Source: CAYPGJ01 sp050174775 | GTDB taxonomy: Bacteria; Planctomycetota; Phycisphaerae; Phycisphaerales; UBA1924 | DNA: 64,000 nt | Assembly (NCBI GenBank): GCA_050174775.1 | Contig: JBFXJP010000001.1 | Coordinates: 868,001-932,000, forward strand | Direction of reading: 5' to 3' | Shown: positions 8,783 through 17,465 of the stretch, piece after piece | Numbering within the stretch: the stretch's first letter is position 1 | Layout of the letters: the number at the start of each line of letters is the position of its first letter | The notes under the pieces: generated by a model | The model's database searches: none | Told to the model about the DNA's origin: nothing | The model's input: only the letters and a program-made list of their open reading frames with translations | Translations under genes and position numbers: made by a program

Positions 8783-9574
8783 TCACCGCGCCAGCAGCGG
8801 CGCCGGTATCGCCGCGGACCCAGTCGGCACGTCCCGCCCCGCGTGCGTCCGGAACACGCGCGGGAACAACACCGTCGCCAGGTTCAGGCACAGCCGATCC
8901 GCCAGCCGCGCGAAGCTCGGATAGTGCGCGTCCGCCTGACGCAGCGCCTCCTCGACGCTCAACCCCGCCTTGGCCATGCACTCCCCGTCCGCGCGCACGT
9001 GCTTCTCCACGCCCGCCCGGTCCACCTCGAAGTGGTACTGGAACCCGTACGACCGCAGCCCCGCACGGAACGACTGCACCTTGCACCGCGCGCTGCTCGA
9101 GAGCGCCACCGCGCCCGCGGGCAGCTTCTTCACCTCGCGCCCGTGACTCTGGAACTGCATCGACCGCCACGCGATCCCCGCAAGCACGGCGTCCGTGTGC
9201 CCCGCCACCCCGATCTCCACCGGCAGGAATCCCATCTCTGGCCCCTGACCCGGATCGATCGGCCCCACCTCACCACCCAGCGCCGCGGCCAGCATCTGGT
9301 GCCCGAGACACACCCCGATCACCGGCAACTGCCGCTCGTGCGCCCCCTTCAGATACGCCATCTCCCCAGCCATCCAAGGCCACTTCCCCGGCGCATCGTC
9401 CACGTTCTGAGGGCCCCCCATGCTCACCACACCCTCAACGTCGTCGTAGTCCTGCGGCAGCGCCTCCCCCCAGTCAGGCCGAACCACGCGCAGCTTGAAC
9501 CCGTGATCCCGAAGCGTCAGCCCCAACCGCCCCGGCACGCCGATGTCGTGATGCTGAAAAACGATGATCGCCAT
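8783..9574 (-). CDS. Class I glutamine amidotransferase-like protein
   Basis: This 263-aa protein has the triad of class I glutamine amidotransferases: nucleophile C89 in GVCLGHQ, and H181 and E183 in QYHFE. The oxyanion-type MGGPQNVDD loop precedes it. This is the free-standing GuaA-like type (COG0518) that often hydrolyses gamma-glutamyl compounds rather than making GMP. A C-terminal tail of about 75 residues follows the triad and is predicted to be helical. It is directly upstream of the HhH glycosylase gene. The true substrate is unknown. Confidence 0.85.
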   Translation of the reverse strand: MAIIVFQHHDIGVPGRLGLTLRDHGFKLRVVRPDWGEALPQDYDDVEGVVSMGGPQNVDDAPGKWPWMAGEMAYLKGAHERQLPVIGVCLGHQMLAAALGGEVGPIDPGQGPEMGFLPVEIGVAGHTDAVLAGIAWRSMQFQSHGREVKKLPAGAVALSSSARCKVQSFRAGLRSYGFQYHFEVDRAGVEKHVRADGECMAKAGLSVEEALRQADAHYPSFARLADRLCLNLATVLFPRVFRTHAGRDVPTGSAAIPAPLLAR

Positions 9575-9598
9575 GCCCCTAGCCTACCAACCGTTGAG

Positions 9599-9650
9599 GC
9601 CACCTCTCCCACGACGGCTCTGCGGCGTGGGAGAGGGCAGGGAGAGGGCT
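9599..9650 (+). repeat. Hairpin repeat, copy 1
   Basis: The stem CCTCTCCCAC / GTGGGAGAGG flanks a GACGGCTCTGCGGC loop, and the copy ends with GGCAGGGAGAGGGCT. It matches copy 2 at 9783-9834 in 51 of 52 positions by eye. REP-like elements with this GGGAGAGGG stem are scattered between genes in many high-GC bacteria. Copy number in the genome cannot be judged here. Confidence 0.85.
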
Positions 9651-9782
9651 ACTGCATCGCTTCCTTCTCTCCATCGCCTCGTCCTGAGGCAACCACCCGC
9701 ACACTCCCCATCGCCGGATGTCGGCCTTTCGTTCAGCCTTGTGCCGCACGCTCGCCCCGCTCCTGACAACACCACCACACTC

Positions 9783-9834
9783 GCCACCTCTCCCACGACG
9801 GCTCTGCGGCGTGGGAGAGGGCAGGGTGAGGGCT
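9783..9834 (+). repeat. Hairpin repeat, copy 2
   Basis: This is a direct repeat of copy 1 with one visible difference (GGGTGAGGG instead of GGGAGAGGG at the 3' end). The same perfect 10-bp stem and loop are present. The two copies are separated by 132 bp. Confidence 0.85.
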
Positions 9835-9878
9835 CCAAGGCCTCGTTCTTCTCTTCCTCTATGTCTCTCGGATCGCTC

Positions 9879-10679
9879 TCACCTCACCGCAGCTTCCGAT
9901 TCCCCGGAGACCGCCCTCGTCACCGCATACGTCTCCGCAACCCCCCTCCACATCTTCTCAACCTCCCCCACCAGGTTCACAAACGCCTCGCGCTCCGCGC
10001 GCTGTCTCGACTCATCCACAGCGTCCTGCGACGTCCACGCATTGGCCGGCTGGTGCGCCTTCGACGTCGCCTCAGCCAACCCGTAAATGAACCCCGTCCG
10101 CGTATCAATCAGCGCGGCCGAAGCCGTCGACGTCACCTGCGACTCGCGATCCGGGAACAACCCGAGCGTGATCATCCCCAGCGCAGGAATCTTCGTCGTC
10201 ACCCCGAACCGCGTATCGAACGTGTACAGCAGCACCATGTCCGCATGCACCGCGGCCGCCGCCTCGCGCAGATCCTTCTCCGTGCTCAAATACTGCGGCA
10301 CAACCAGCCGGTTCATCGTCGCAATCCCCCGCACCATCGGCAGCGACTCCAGCCGCGCCATCTCCGTGTCCGACTCCGCCTCGCGCGTCGTCAGCACCGA
10401 GTAATTCCCCTGCCCATGCCCGCGCGCCGTGTACGACTCGTACCCCGCGCTCTGCACGCGCACCACGGCAATCGACGCCGGGAAATCCGCCGCGGGCTTG
10501 CGGCTCATCTTCTCAAGGATGTTCGCGTCCGTCCGCTCGATCTGCTCCCCCCGGGAAATCCCCATCGCGCGCAGGTCCGCCGGCCCCCCCGGCGTCTGGT
10601 ACTTCGCGCACCCCGACAACACCGTCGCCCCCGCCATCGCCGACCACATCCATGCCGCCAACGCGCTCCGACGCTTCAT
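9879..10679 (-). CDS. Putative lipoprotein of unknown function
   Basis: This 266-aa protein has a lipoprotein signal with lipobox LSGC and acylated C24. The mature part has a mixed alpha/beta look, with repeated hydrophobic strands such as ASIAVVRVQ, DMVLLYTFDTRF and ASAALIDTRTGFIYG. These are reminiscent of outer-membrane-associated lipoproteins that process 'SAALID..TG..YG'-type stretches, but I do not recognise a named family. The start is supported by an AGGAGG site just upstream. It is probably anchored in the outer membrane and faces the periplasm. Confidence 0.75.
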   Translation of the reverse strand: MKRRSALAAWMWSAMAGATVLSGCAKYQTPGGPADLRAMGISRGEQIERTDANILEKMSRKPAADFPASIAVVRVQSAGYESYTARGHGQGNYSVLTTREAESDTEMARLESLPMVRGIATMNRLVVPQYLSTEKDLREAAAAVHADMVLLYTFDTRFGVTTKIPALGMITLGLFPDRESQVTSTASAALIDTRTGFIYGLAEATSKAHQPANAWTSQDAVDESRQRAEREAFVNLVGEVEKMWRGVAETYAVTRAVSGESEAAVR

Positions 10680-10729
10680 GCCGAGGCCTCCTTGTCGTTT
10701 CTCACACCCTGACGATCACAGCCCGACGC

Positions 10730-11371
10730 TCACGACTTCCAGAGAGCGATCGTGCAGTCGTGCCCGCCGTGGAAATAGTCGGTTCGCACCGCCACTCTGG
10801 CAGTTCGACGAAACGCCCATTCCACCAGCCGAGCCGTGTCGAACCGCCGCGCAGGCGCCGTGGGCTGGCGCCGAAGCGACGGCTCGCACCGATCGCTCAG
10901 GAAGTTGAAGACCAGAGCAACCCGCGCGCCGGTCCAAGCCGTCCCCAGGACCCGCTCCGCCGTGCGCTGTTCCAGCGTGTTCAGCGACCCCGAAAAGACA
11001 ATCACGTCCGGTTCCGTCTCCCCCAGACGCTCAGCTTCACAAACAAAGTCATATGACCGCAATTCGGCGCGCGCCGGCAGGTGATCGGCGCCCGCGGCCA
11101 AAAGTTGGGGAAGTCCTTCCACACCCAGATATGCGCGGTACGGAATCTCCTCCTCAGCCAGGTAGCACGCCAGATCCCCCCTGCCGGAACCGGCATCCAC
11201 GACGCTCAGCCCCCCCATGTCCACCATCTCTGTGATCACACGGAAACGAGTGCGCTGATACTCGCGACTTGCCCACAGCGTGGCCTCAAATCCCGGCCCG
11301 AATCGATCCACGGCTTCTCGGTACGGCGCCAGATACTCCGGCTCCCGCCCTGCATTCCCGCCTGCGGCCAT
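10730..11371 (-). CDS. Class I SAM-dependent methyltransferase (small)
   Basis: This 213-aa protein has AdoMet motif I VVDAGSGRGDLACYL, an acidic GVEG at the end of strand 2, and the strand-4 DVIVFSGSLNTLE. The C-terminal TDYFHGGHDCTIALWK suggests a short substrate-binding end. It lies alone between the lipoprotein gene and the divergent amidohydrolase gene. The substrate is unknown. Confidence 0.75.
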   Translation of the reverse strand: MAAGGNAGREPEYLAPYREAVDRFGPGFEATLWASREYQRTRFRVITEMVDMGGLSVVDAGSGRGDLACYLAEEEIPYRAYLGVEGLPQLLAAGADHLPARAELRSYDFVCEAERLGETEPDVIVFSGSLNTLEQRTAERVLGTAWTGARVALVFNFLSDRCEPSLRRQPTAPARRFDTARLVEWAFRRTARVAVRTDYFHGGHDCTIALWKS

Positions 11372-11416
11372 ATGCCTTCATAGTACCTTCCCCGCCCCGC
11401 GCTACGATCTCCCCCG

Positions 11417-12535
11417 ATGACGAACACCGCCTTCACCCCCACGCCGGCAAACCGACTCGGCCTCGACTACCGATCCGAAGCCGAACGACTCGGCCCGCCC
11501 GTCACCCCCATCATCGACTCCCATGCCCATATCAACGGCGCGAAAGCCGCGGTCATCTACAAGGAAGTCCGCGATCTCTACGGCGTGAACCTCACATACT
11601 CCCAGACGCGCATCGAGGACGCGGACGCCGTGCGCGACGCCCTGGGCGACACGGTTCGTTTCGTGGCCGTACCGAGGTGGATGCACCCGGACCGCAAGTG
11701 GGCCCACACCACGGGGTACCTCGAGGACATCCCGGTGTGGCGCGAGAAATACGGCAGCCGCATGGCCAAGTTCTGGACGGCGCCCAGGCTGCTCGACTAC
11801 ACCCGCGAGATGGGCGACCCCAAGCTCCTCGCCCTCGACGGAGAGTGGCGCCGCAGGCAGATGCGCCTCTGCACCGAGCTCGGCATGATGATCATGGTGC
11901 ACATCGCCGACCCCGACACCTGGTTCAAAACCAAGTACGCAGACTCGTCGGTGTACGGCACAAAGGAAAGCCAATATCTGCCGATCGAACGACTTGCAGA
12001 TGAATTCACCCAACCCTGGCTCCTCGCGCACATGGCGGGCTGGCCCGAAGATCTCGGCTTCCTCGATGGTCTTCTCTCGCGCCATCCGAACATCGTCATC
12101 GACACCTCGGCGACCAAGTGGATGGTGCGCGAACTGAGCAAGCACGCAGCTGGTCGGTTCGGCGAGTTCCTTGAGAAGCACACGGGGCGCGTGCTCTTCG
12201 GCTCGGACATCGTGACGATGGAGCAGCACCTGGCGCACAAGCCGCACGGGCAGAGCGACTCCGCGGCCGCGCGCTTCGCGGAGCAGGCGCACTCGAAGGC
12301 GGAGGCGTTCGACCTGTACGCGTCGCGCTACTGGGCGCTGCGGACGATGTTCGAGACGGGGTACGACGGGGAGTCATCGATCGCGGACCCGGACCTCGCG
12401 TTGGTCGAGCCGTCGCGCTACGACGAGATGTCGGCGCCGAGGCTCCGCGGGATGTCCCTCCCTCCGAGCGTGCTGCGGACGCTGTACCGGGGAGCGTGCG
12501 AGGGGTCCCTCGAACAGTGGTGGCGGGGCCGATAA
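11417..12535 (+). CDS. Amidohydrolase-family (PF04909-like) metal-dependent hydrolase
   Basis: This 372-aa TIM-barrel hydrolase has the metal-binding IDSHAHIN at residues 33-40 (H36, H38), a barrel histidine in MMIMVHIADPD, another in LLAHMAGWPEDL, and the late aspartate in VLFGSDIV. These are the ligands of the amidohydrolase-2 group (ACMSD/2-pyrone-dicarboxylate hydrolase relatives). Substrates in this group are often cyclic or carboxylated compounds, and none can be named here. Base composition changes along the gene from C-rich to G-rich on the + strand; see findings. Confidence 0.85.
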   Translation: MTNTAFTPTPANRLGLDYRSEAERLGPPVTPIIDSHAHINGAKAAVIYKEVRDLYGVNLTYSQTRIEDADAVRDALGDTVRFVAVPRWMHPDRKWAHTTGYLEDIPVWREKYGSRMAKFWTAPRLLDYTREMGDPKLLALDGEWRRRQMRLCTELGMMIMVHIADPDTWFKTKYADSSVYGTKESQYLPIERLADEFTQPWLLAHMAGWPEDLGFLDGLLSRHPNIVIDTSATKWMVRELSKHAAGRFGEFLEKHTGRVLFGSDIVTMEQHLAHKPHGQSDSAAARFAEQAHSKAEAFDLYASRYWALRTMFETGYDGESSIADPDLALVEPSRYDEMSAPRLRGMSLPPSVLRTLYRGACEGSLEQWWRGR

Positions 12536-12645
12536 GGCGTGAATTCGGTAGCCAATTCGGGCAGTAGGGCTTGTCTTTCCGCTGCGCGGGCGTCAGGATT
12601 CAGGTCCGGACCAATGCGTGTGGTCCCTCGGGAAGGAGCATCGGC

Positions 12646-13710
12646 ATGCGAGTGTGGGCATCGGCGGGGGTTGTGGGGCTGTTACTGAGCGCATCGGTCG
12701 TGGGCGACCCTGGGTACGACGGCGGGGAGTGCGCCCAGACGCTGAGCGCGGGAGAGGGCGCGATCGCGCGAGCGCTCATGGACGCGGGGATGTACGACCT
12801 GCTGGCCGGCGGGCGCGAGGCGGACTCGTTCATCTACGTGCCGCTGACGTTCCACGTCGTGCGTCGCTCCAACGGGACGGGCGGGCTGACGCAGGAGCGT
12901 CTGGACCAGGCGATCATCGACGCGAACATCGCGTACGCCCCCGCGGGCATCGCGTTCTGCCGCCCCGGGCCCGTCGACTACATCGACTCCGACAACTTCT
13001 ATCTCAACATCAACACGCAGCTCGAGATCGACCAGCTCCGCACGACCAACGTCGTGCCCAACACGATCAACATCTATTTCACCGAGGAGCTGTTCATCGG
13101 CTCGTCCTCGCTCTGCGGCATCTCGGCGTTCACGTTCTCGAGCGTCCAGGGCATCGTGATGCGCAACTCGTGCACCGCGCTCCCGACCAACGCCTCGACG
13201 TTCCCGCACGAGATCGGTCACTACTTCGATCTCTATCACACGCACGAGACGGCGCTGGGGCGTGAGTGCGTGAACGGCTCGAACTGCACGACCGCGGGCG
13301 ATCTTGTGTGCGACACGCCGGCGGACCCCACGCTCACCACGAGCAACGTCAACACCTCGTGCGTGTACACGGGGACGTCGTTCGGGACGTGCAGCGGGGA
13401 CGGGCGGTACGCGCCGGACCCGACGAACTTCATGTCCTACTCCCGCAAGGAGTGCCGCGACTTCTTCTCCCCCGGCCAACTGACGCGCGCGAGAGCGACG
13501 ATCTTCAATCTCCGCCCGGAGCTCGTGCATCTGCTTGCCGGCGACACGAACGGGGACGGGGTCGTCAATTTCATCGACCTCAACATGGTGCTCAGCCAGT
13601 TCGGGCAGTCGGGCGTCGGGCTGCAAGGTGATCTCACGGGCGACGGAGTGGTGAACTTCGCGGATCTGAACGCGGTGCTCTCGACGTTCGGCGCGGTCTC
13701 CTGCTCATAG
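12646..13710 (+). CDS. Secreted M43/pappalysin-like metalloprotease with dockerin-like tail
   Basis: This 354-aa protein starts at an ATG preceded by GGAAGGAGC and has a signal peptide (MRVWASAGVVGLLLSASVVG). The zinc site is HEIGHYFDLYH, with H188, H192 and H198; the usual glycine of HExxHxxGxxH is Asp. A Met-turn NFMSY follows (M263), which together point to the M43 cytophagalysin/pappalysin group. About 60 C-terminal residues form two calcium-loop motifs, GDTNGDGVVNFIDLN and GDLTGDGVVNFADLN, each followed by VLSxFG, and end in SCS. It should be an exported protease, possibly anchored or sorted through the tail. Several cysteines around the active site may form disulfides. Confidence 0.88.
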   Translation: MRVWASAGVVGLLLSASVVGDPGYDGGECAQTLSAGEGAIARALMDAGMYDLLAGGREADSFIYVPLTFHVVRRSNGTGGLTQERLDQAIIDANIAYAPAGIAFCRPGPVDYIDSDNFYLNINTQLEIDQLRTTNVVPNTINIYFTEELFIGSSSLCGISAFTFSSVQGIVMRNSCTALPTNASTFPHEIGHYFDLYHTHETALGRECVNGSNCTTAGDLVCDTPADPTLTTSNVNTSCVYTGTSFGTCSGDGRYAPDPTNFMSYSRKECRDFFSPGQLTRARATIFNLRPELVHLLAGDTNGDGVVNFIDLNMVLSQFGQSGVGLQGDLTGDGVVNFADLNAVLSTFGAVSCS

Positions 13711-13750
13711 CGCCGGGGACGCGCGACGGGCTCGGGCATATCCTGAGCGG

Positions 13751-14029
13751 ATGCACTGGCTGACGCTGGCACAGGCGACGGACGACGCGACGCGGGCGCT
13801 GCGCCTGGGCAATGCGTGGGGCGTGCTGCTGATCATCTCGCTGATCGCGTTCGGCGTGCTGATCCTCGCCGCGCGTGCGCTCCGCCCGGGGCGGCACGGC
13901 GCCCGGGGCGCACGGGACGGGGAGGGCTCGGCCGCGACGGTCGATCCGTGGGAGGAGGCGGGGCGCCGGCTCCGCGCGGATGAAGAGGACGACGGCACGA
14001 TCCAACACGACGGGGTGCGAAACCCGTGA
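13751..14029 (+). CDS. Small single-span membrane protein
   Basis: This 92-aa protein has one hydrophobic helix (WGVLLIISLIAFGVLILAARAL, about residues 23-44) followed by a charged, Arg/Asp/Glu-rich tail. It overlaps the start of the SDR gene by GTGA, so it is translationally coupled to it. No family is recognised. The low-complexity tail is probably cytoplasmic. Confidence 0.6.
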   Translation: MHWLTLAQATDDATRALRLGNAWGVLLIISLIAFGVLILAARALRPGRHGARGARDGEGSAATVDPWEEAGRRLRADEEDDGTIQHDGVRNP

Positions 14030-14820
14030 GCGAATCGTGGCACGGCTTCGACGGCTCGCGCCCGGTCGTGCTCGTGACGGGGGGCGCGAAGCGCGTGGGA
14101 CGCGCGATCTGCGAGACGTTCGCGCGCTCCGGAGTCGACGTGCTGCTCACTCACCTCACGAGCGATGAGGAGGCCCGGACGTGCGCCGGCACGCTGCGCG
14201 CGCTCGGGGTGGACGCGCGCACGACGCGCCTCGACCTGGACGATCTCGCGGCCGTCTCGGCGTTCGCGCAAGAGGCCGCGGTGCGCCTCCCGCGTCTCGA
14301 CGCGCTCATCCACAACGCGTCGATCTACGGGCCGTCGAGCCCGGAGGAAACGGTCGAGCACGGCGAGCGTCACTACCGGGTGAACGCCCTGGCGCCGCTC
14401 GTGTTGAGCATGGGCCTGCGTGCACCGCTCTCGCGCGGGTCACTCGGCGGCAAGGCGGGAGATTTTGGGGGCGGGGGCGCGATCGTGGCGATGGCGGACA
14501 TGCACGCGATGGGGCGGCCCCGGAAGGGGTTTGCGCCGTACACGATGTCGAAGGCCGCGCTGGTGGAGATGGTGCGGACGTTGGCGCGGGATCTGGCGCC
14601 GAGCGTGCGCGTGAACGGGGTGGCGCCGGGCGTGGCGCTGTTTCCGGACGAGGGGTACGAGTCGGACGAGGCGACGCAGCGGGCGTATGTCGCGCGCGTG
14701 CCGCTGGGGCGAGCGGGGACGCCGGAGGAGGCTGCCGAGGTGGTGCGCTGGCTGGCGATGGACGCTGGGTACGTGACGGGGGAGGTGATCCGGGTGGATG
14801 GGGGTCGGTGGCTGGCGTGA
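14026..14820 (+). CDS. Short-chain dehydrogenase, pteridine-reductase-like
   Basis: This 264-aa protein has the Rossmann motif TGGAKRVGRAI, with Arg rather than Gly at the sixth position. That feature marks pteridine reductases (PTR1/FolM-type) among SDRs and suits NADPH. It has HNASIYGPSS at the NAG position, a Y-x3-K catalytic pair in YTMSKAAL, and the SVRVNGVAPG and GxVIRVDGG ends of the fold. A dihydropterin or dihydromonapterin reductase role is the best guess. No other folate gene is adjacent, so it could instead be a general 3-oxoacyl-type reductase. Confidence 0.82.
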   Translation: MSESWHGFDGSRPVVLVTGGAKRVGRAICETFARSGVDVLLTHLTSDEEARTCAGTLRALGVDARTTRLDLDDLAAVSAFAQEAAVRLPRLDALIHNASIYGPSSPEETVEHGERHYRVNALAPLVLSMGLRAPLSRGSLGGKAGDFGGGGAIVAMADMHAMGRPRKGFAPYTMSKAALVEMVRTLARDLAPSVRVNGVAPGVALFPDEGYESDEATQRAYVARVPLGRAGTPEEAAEVVRWLAMDAGYVTGEVIRVDGGRWLA

Positions 14821-14854
14821 GGCTTGCGGGCCCGTACCGCTTCGGAGAGATCGC

Positions 14855-14860
14855 TATACT
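14855..14860 (+). promoter_or_regulatory. Possible -10 element of the tRNA-Leu promoter
   Basis: TATACT lies 17 bp before the mature tRNA 5' end, at the distance expected for a sigma-70-type start. The surrounding DNA is very GC-rich, so the element stands out. A good -35 match at a 16-18-bp spacing is not visible. Confidence 0.4.
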
Positions 14861-14877
14861 CCCGCCCTTTCCCACTC

Positions 14878-14961
14878 GCCCGGGTGGCGGAACTGGCAGA
14901 CGCGCTAGCTTGAGGTGCTAGTCCTAGCAATAGGGTGGAGGTTCGAGTCCTCTCCCGGGCA
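14878..14961 (+). tRNA. tRNA-Leu (anticodon GAG)
   Basis: An 84-nt class II tRNA. The acceptor stem GCCCGGG/CCCGGGC is perfect and the discriminator base is A. The D stem is GCG/CGC. The anticodon stem CTAGC/GCTAG holds the loop TTGAGGT with GAG at 14912-14914. A long variable arm (CTAGCAATAG) is typical of leucine tRNAs, and the T arm is GGAGG-TTCGAGT-CCTCT. The CCA end is not encoded. It should read CUC and CUU codons. Confidence 0.97.
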
Positions 14962-15007
14962 TTTCAGAATCGCGGCTTCTCGGGGGTTTTCGGGGGCGCC
15001 GGGGCAA

Positions 15008-16510
15008 TCAGGGCTTGTGATTGGCGATGGCGTGCAGCTCGCGCCGCAGGACCTTCCCTGTGGGGCCCTTGGGGAGGGCTTCGACCACTCGGATGTCGGA
15101 GGGGACCTTGTAGCCCGCCAGTCGTTCGCGGCACCAGGAGCGGAGCTCCGACTCGCTGGGCTGCGCGAAGCCTTCCTTGAGTTCGATGAACGCGACGGGG
15201 GTCTCGCCGCGGAGCTCGTCGCGGTAGCCGACGACGCCGGAGGCCTGGACCGCGGGGTGCGCGTCGAGCGCCTCCTCGATCTCCCGCGGGAAGACGTTCT
15301 CACCGCCGACGATGATCATTTCCTTGATGCGCCCCGTGATGTAGAGGTGGCCGTCGTGGTCGAAGCGGCCCATGTCGCCGGTGCGGAGGAAGCCGTCGGG
15401 CGTGAGGGCGCGCGCGGTTTCCTCGGCCAGGTGGAGATAGCCGTGCATGATGTTCGGGCCGGCGATCCAGACCTCCCCGTCGTGTCCCGGCGGAAGGTCG
15501 GCGCCTGTGGCTGGGTCGACGATGCGCTCGATGACGTTGGGGAGGGGCTTGCCCACGGAGCGGGGCCGGAACTCGTGGGGCCTGCACCAGTTGGTGACGG
15601 GCGAGGTCTCGGTCAGGCCGTAGCCCTCGTTGATGGTGACGTCGAAACGGTCGCGGAACTCGCGCGCGACGGGCTCGGAGAGGGGCTCGCCTCCGGAGAC
15701 GACATACTTGAGGGAGGAGAAGTCCTCCGGCGTCGCGTCCTTTACGGAGAGGAGCGCGTTGTACATCGAGGGGATCGCGATGAGCGCAGTCGGGCGGTGT
15801 TGCCGGAGGAGGCGGACGATGTTGTTGGGGACGAAGCGGGCGGAGTAGACGACTTTGCAGCCGACCGTGAGGGGGAGGAGCGTGAGGACGGTCATGCCGA
15901 AGGAGTGGAATTGGGGGAGGACGCCCAGGAGCGTGTCGTGCCTGGTGAAGTTGACCCAGTCGACGCACTGGCGGACGTTGGTGGCGAGATTGCGGTGGGA
16001 GAGCATGACGCCCTTGGGCTTGCCGCTGGTGCCGGATGTGTAGAGGAGGAGGGCGAGTTCGTCAGCGGAGTCGCCGATGCCTCGGAGGGAGGGCCAACGC
16101 GGGTCGGGGACGCCCTTGTAGGAGAGGGTCTCGAGCCGGATGAGGTTCTTGACGCGTGGGTCGCGTCCGCCGGTGGAGCGGATGTGCTCGAGGAGGGGCT
16201 CTGCGGTGAGGATGGTGTCCGTGCCGCAGTCGTCGATGACGTACTGGAGCTCGTCAGGCTTGAGGAGATAGTTGAGGGGGACGATGGTGCGGCCGAGCAT
16301 CCAGCCCGCGAGCGCTGCGACGGCAGTGGCGCCGCTGGTGGGGAGAAGGAGGCCGAGGGTTTGCGTGGTGGATTTCGCGGCGATGACGTCGGCGACGTGC
16401 ATGGCGCCGACGAGGACCTCGGCGGAGCGCCAGGTGCGCCGATCATCGGTGATGATGGGCGCGGATGGTCGCGCGAGACACGTTCGGATGATGGGCCAGT
16501 GAACGCTCAT
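15008..16510 (-). CDS. AMP-binding acyl-CoA synthetase/ligase
   Basis: This 500-aa enzyme of the ANL superfamily activates a carboxylic acid as acyl-AMP and then forms a thioester. The P-loop YTSGTSGKPKGV is near residues 157-168. The GYGLTE motif, the TGD of LRTGDMGRFD, the hinge region RIKEMIIVGGENVFP and the C-terminal PKGPTGKVLRREL with the catalytic Lys are all present. It resembles long-chain fatty acid CoA ligases, but chain length cannot be set from sequence. It lies directly downstream of tRNA-Leu on the opposite strand and has no obvious partner genes. Confidence 0.9.
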   Translation of the reverse strand: MSVHWPIIRTCLARPSAPIITDDRRTWRSAEVLVGAMHVADVIAAKSTTQTLGLLLPTSGATAVAALAGWMLGRTIVPLNYLLKPDELQYVIDDCGTDTILTAEPLLEHIRSTGGRDPRVKNLIRLETLSYKGVPDPRWPSLRGIGDSADELALLLYTSGTSGKPKGVMLSHRNLATNVRQCVDWVNFTRHDTLLGVLPQFHSFGMTVLTLLPLTVGCKVVYSARFVPNNIVRLLRQHRPTALIAIPSMYNALLSVKDATPEDFSSLKYVVSGGEPLSEPVAREFRDRFDVTINEGYGLTETSPVTNWCRPHEFRPRSVGKPLPNVIERIVDPATGADLPPGHDGEVWIAGPNIMHGYLHLAEETARALTPDGFLRTGDMGRFDHDGHLYITGRIKEMIIVGGENVFPREIEEALDAHPAVQASGVVGYRDELRGETPVAFIELKEGFAQPSESELRSWCRERLAGYKVPSDIRVVEALPKGPTGKVLRRELHAIANHKP

Positions 16511-16619
16511 GGGAGTGTGTGAGAGAATCCTGGCGGGGTGTTCGGGGAGGGGTCGATGAGATGTGCGGAAGAGCGTACTCTGGCGGGCGGTCTTTGGTGT
16601 GAGGCAAGGGAGGACGTGG

Positions 16620-17399
16620 ATGTCCGTGTTTGGCGCAGGGAATCGGGCGCTGTGGGCGGTTGCGGCGGCGTTGGCGTGCGCAGTCGGCGCGGGTTGCCGG
16701 AGCGGAGCGCAGGGGGAGGGGGGGCCCAGGACGCACGACTCGCGCGTCTCTGACGGGAGCGCGGCGGGGGATTACGAGTCGGGGCTGTACGCATCGGCGT
16801 ACACCAAAGCGACGCGGGAGGCGGCGGCGGCGTCGGGCGCGCGGCACGAGCGGGCTGCGCTGATCGCGGGGATGGCCGCGCACGCGCTCGACCGGCACGC
16901 GGACGCGGAGCACTGGCTCGGGCCGCTGACGATGTCGAAGGACCGTGAGATCGCGGGGCGGGCGTCAGCGACGCTCGGGCTGATCGAGCAGGAGCGCGGC
17001 CGGCACGCGCGCGCGGTGCAGTTGCTCAATGATGCCGCGGACAAGCTGAGCGGGGATGAGGCGGTGCGTTCGCGGAGCGCGGCCGCGCTCTCCTCGAGGG
17101 CGCTGGATGGGGGCGGCTCGATCGGAGGCGGGGGCGGGGGTGTGGGAACGCTCGGGCCGTACACGCTGCAGTTGGGGGCGTTCTCGAGCCGGGCGAACGC
17201 GGACAAGATGGCGTCGTCGTCGAGCGCGACGGCTCGTCGCGCGGGGATGGGTGACCCGCAGGTGAGCATCGATCAGGACTCGAAGGGACGATCGTTGTGG
17301 GTGGTGCGGGTGGGGTCGTTCCCGTCGCGCGCGGCGGCGATGCGGGGGCAGCGGTCGTTCACGAAGTCCGTGGTGGTGCAGACGGGGGCGGGCAGGTGA
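16620..17399 (+). CDS. SPOR-domain envelope protein (possible lipoprotein)
   Basis: This 259-aa protein starts at an ATG with GGGAGGA just upstream. The N terminus is hydrophobic and ends in VGAGC, which could be a weak lipobox. The middle region (about residues 50-160) looks like TPR-type helices (ARHERAALIAGMAAHAL, EHWLGPLTMSKDREI). A Gly-rich linker follows, then a SPOR domain (YTLQLGAFSSRANADKM ... LWVVRVGSFPSRAAA). SPOR domains bind peptidoglycan glycan strands lacking stem peptides, usually at the division site. A role in cell-wall or division-site biology is likely. Confidence 0.8.
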   Translation: MSVFGAGNRALWAVAAALACAVGAGCRSGAQGEGGPRTHDSRVSDGSAAGDYESGLYASAYTKATREAAAASGARHERAALIAGMAAHALDRHADAEHWLGPLTMSKDREIAGRASATLGLIEQERGRHARAVQLLNDAADKLSGDEAVRSRSAAALSSRALDGGGSIGGGGGGVGTLGPYTLQLGAFSSRANADKMASSSSATARRAGMGDPQVSIDQDSKGRSLWVVRVGSFPSRAAAMRGQRSFTKSVVVQTGAGR

Positions 17400-17465
17400 G
17401 CGGGATGGTGTTTTGAGGGGTTTCGCGGGAGCCGAGGGGAGTGCGGGGCCGTACCATCGGACGCT

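Larger units (their letters stand above)
9575..9878. other. Intergenic region with two copies of a hairpin repeat
   Basis: These 304 bp contain no convincing gene. Open frames here are low-complexity Pro/Arg-rich readings of the repeat. The region holds two near-identical 52-bp repeats, described separately. It lies upstream of the amidotransferase gene and downstream of the lipoprotein gene at 9879, both on the minus strand. Confidence 0.75.

Noticed and set aside
5905..9498. A very long open frame (about 1200 codons) on the plus strand over speA, the glycosylase and the amidotransferase
   Set aside because: It reads as Arg/Pro/His-rich low-complexity sequence with no motifs. It is the antisense of three well-supported genes, and the length is an effect of high GC.
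9584..9838. A small gene encoding a Pro/Arg-rich peptide
   Set aside because: The reading comes from the hairpin repeats and is repeated at other copies in different frames. There is no ribosome-binding site or homology to support it.
14881..14961. Possible tRNA-associated integration site or att repeat
   Set aside because: No repeated 3' end of the tRNA or integrase gene is found in the window.
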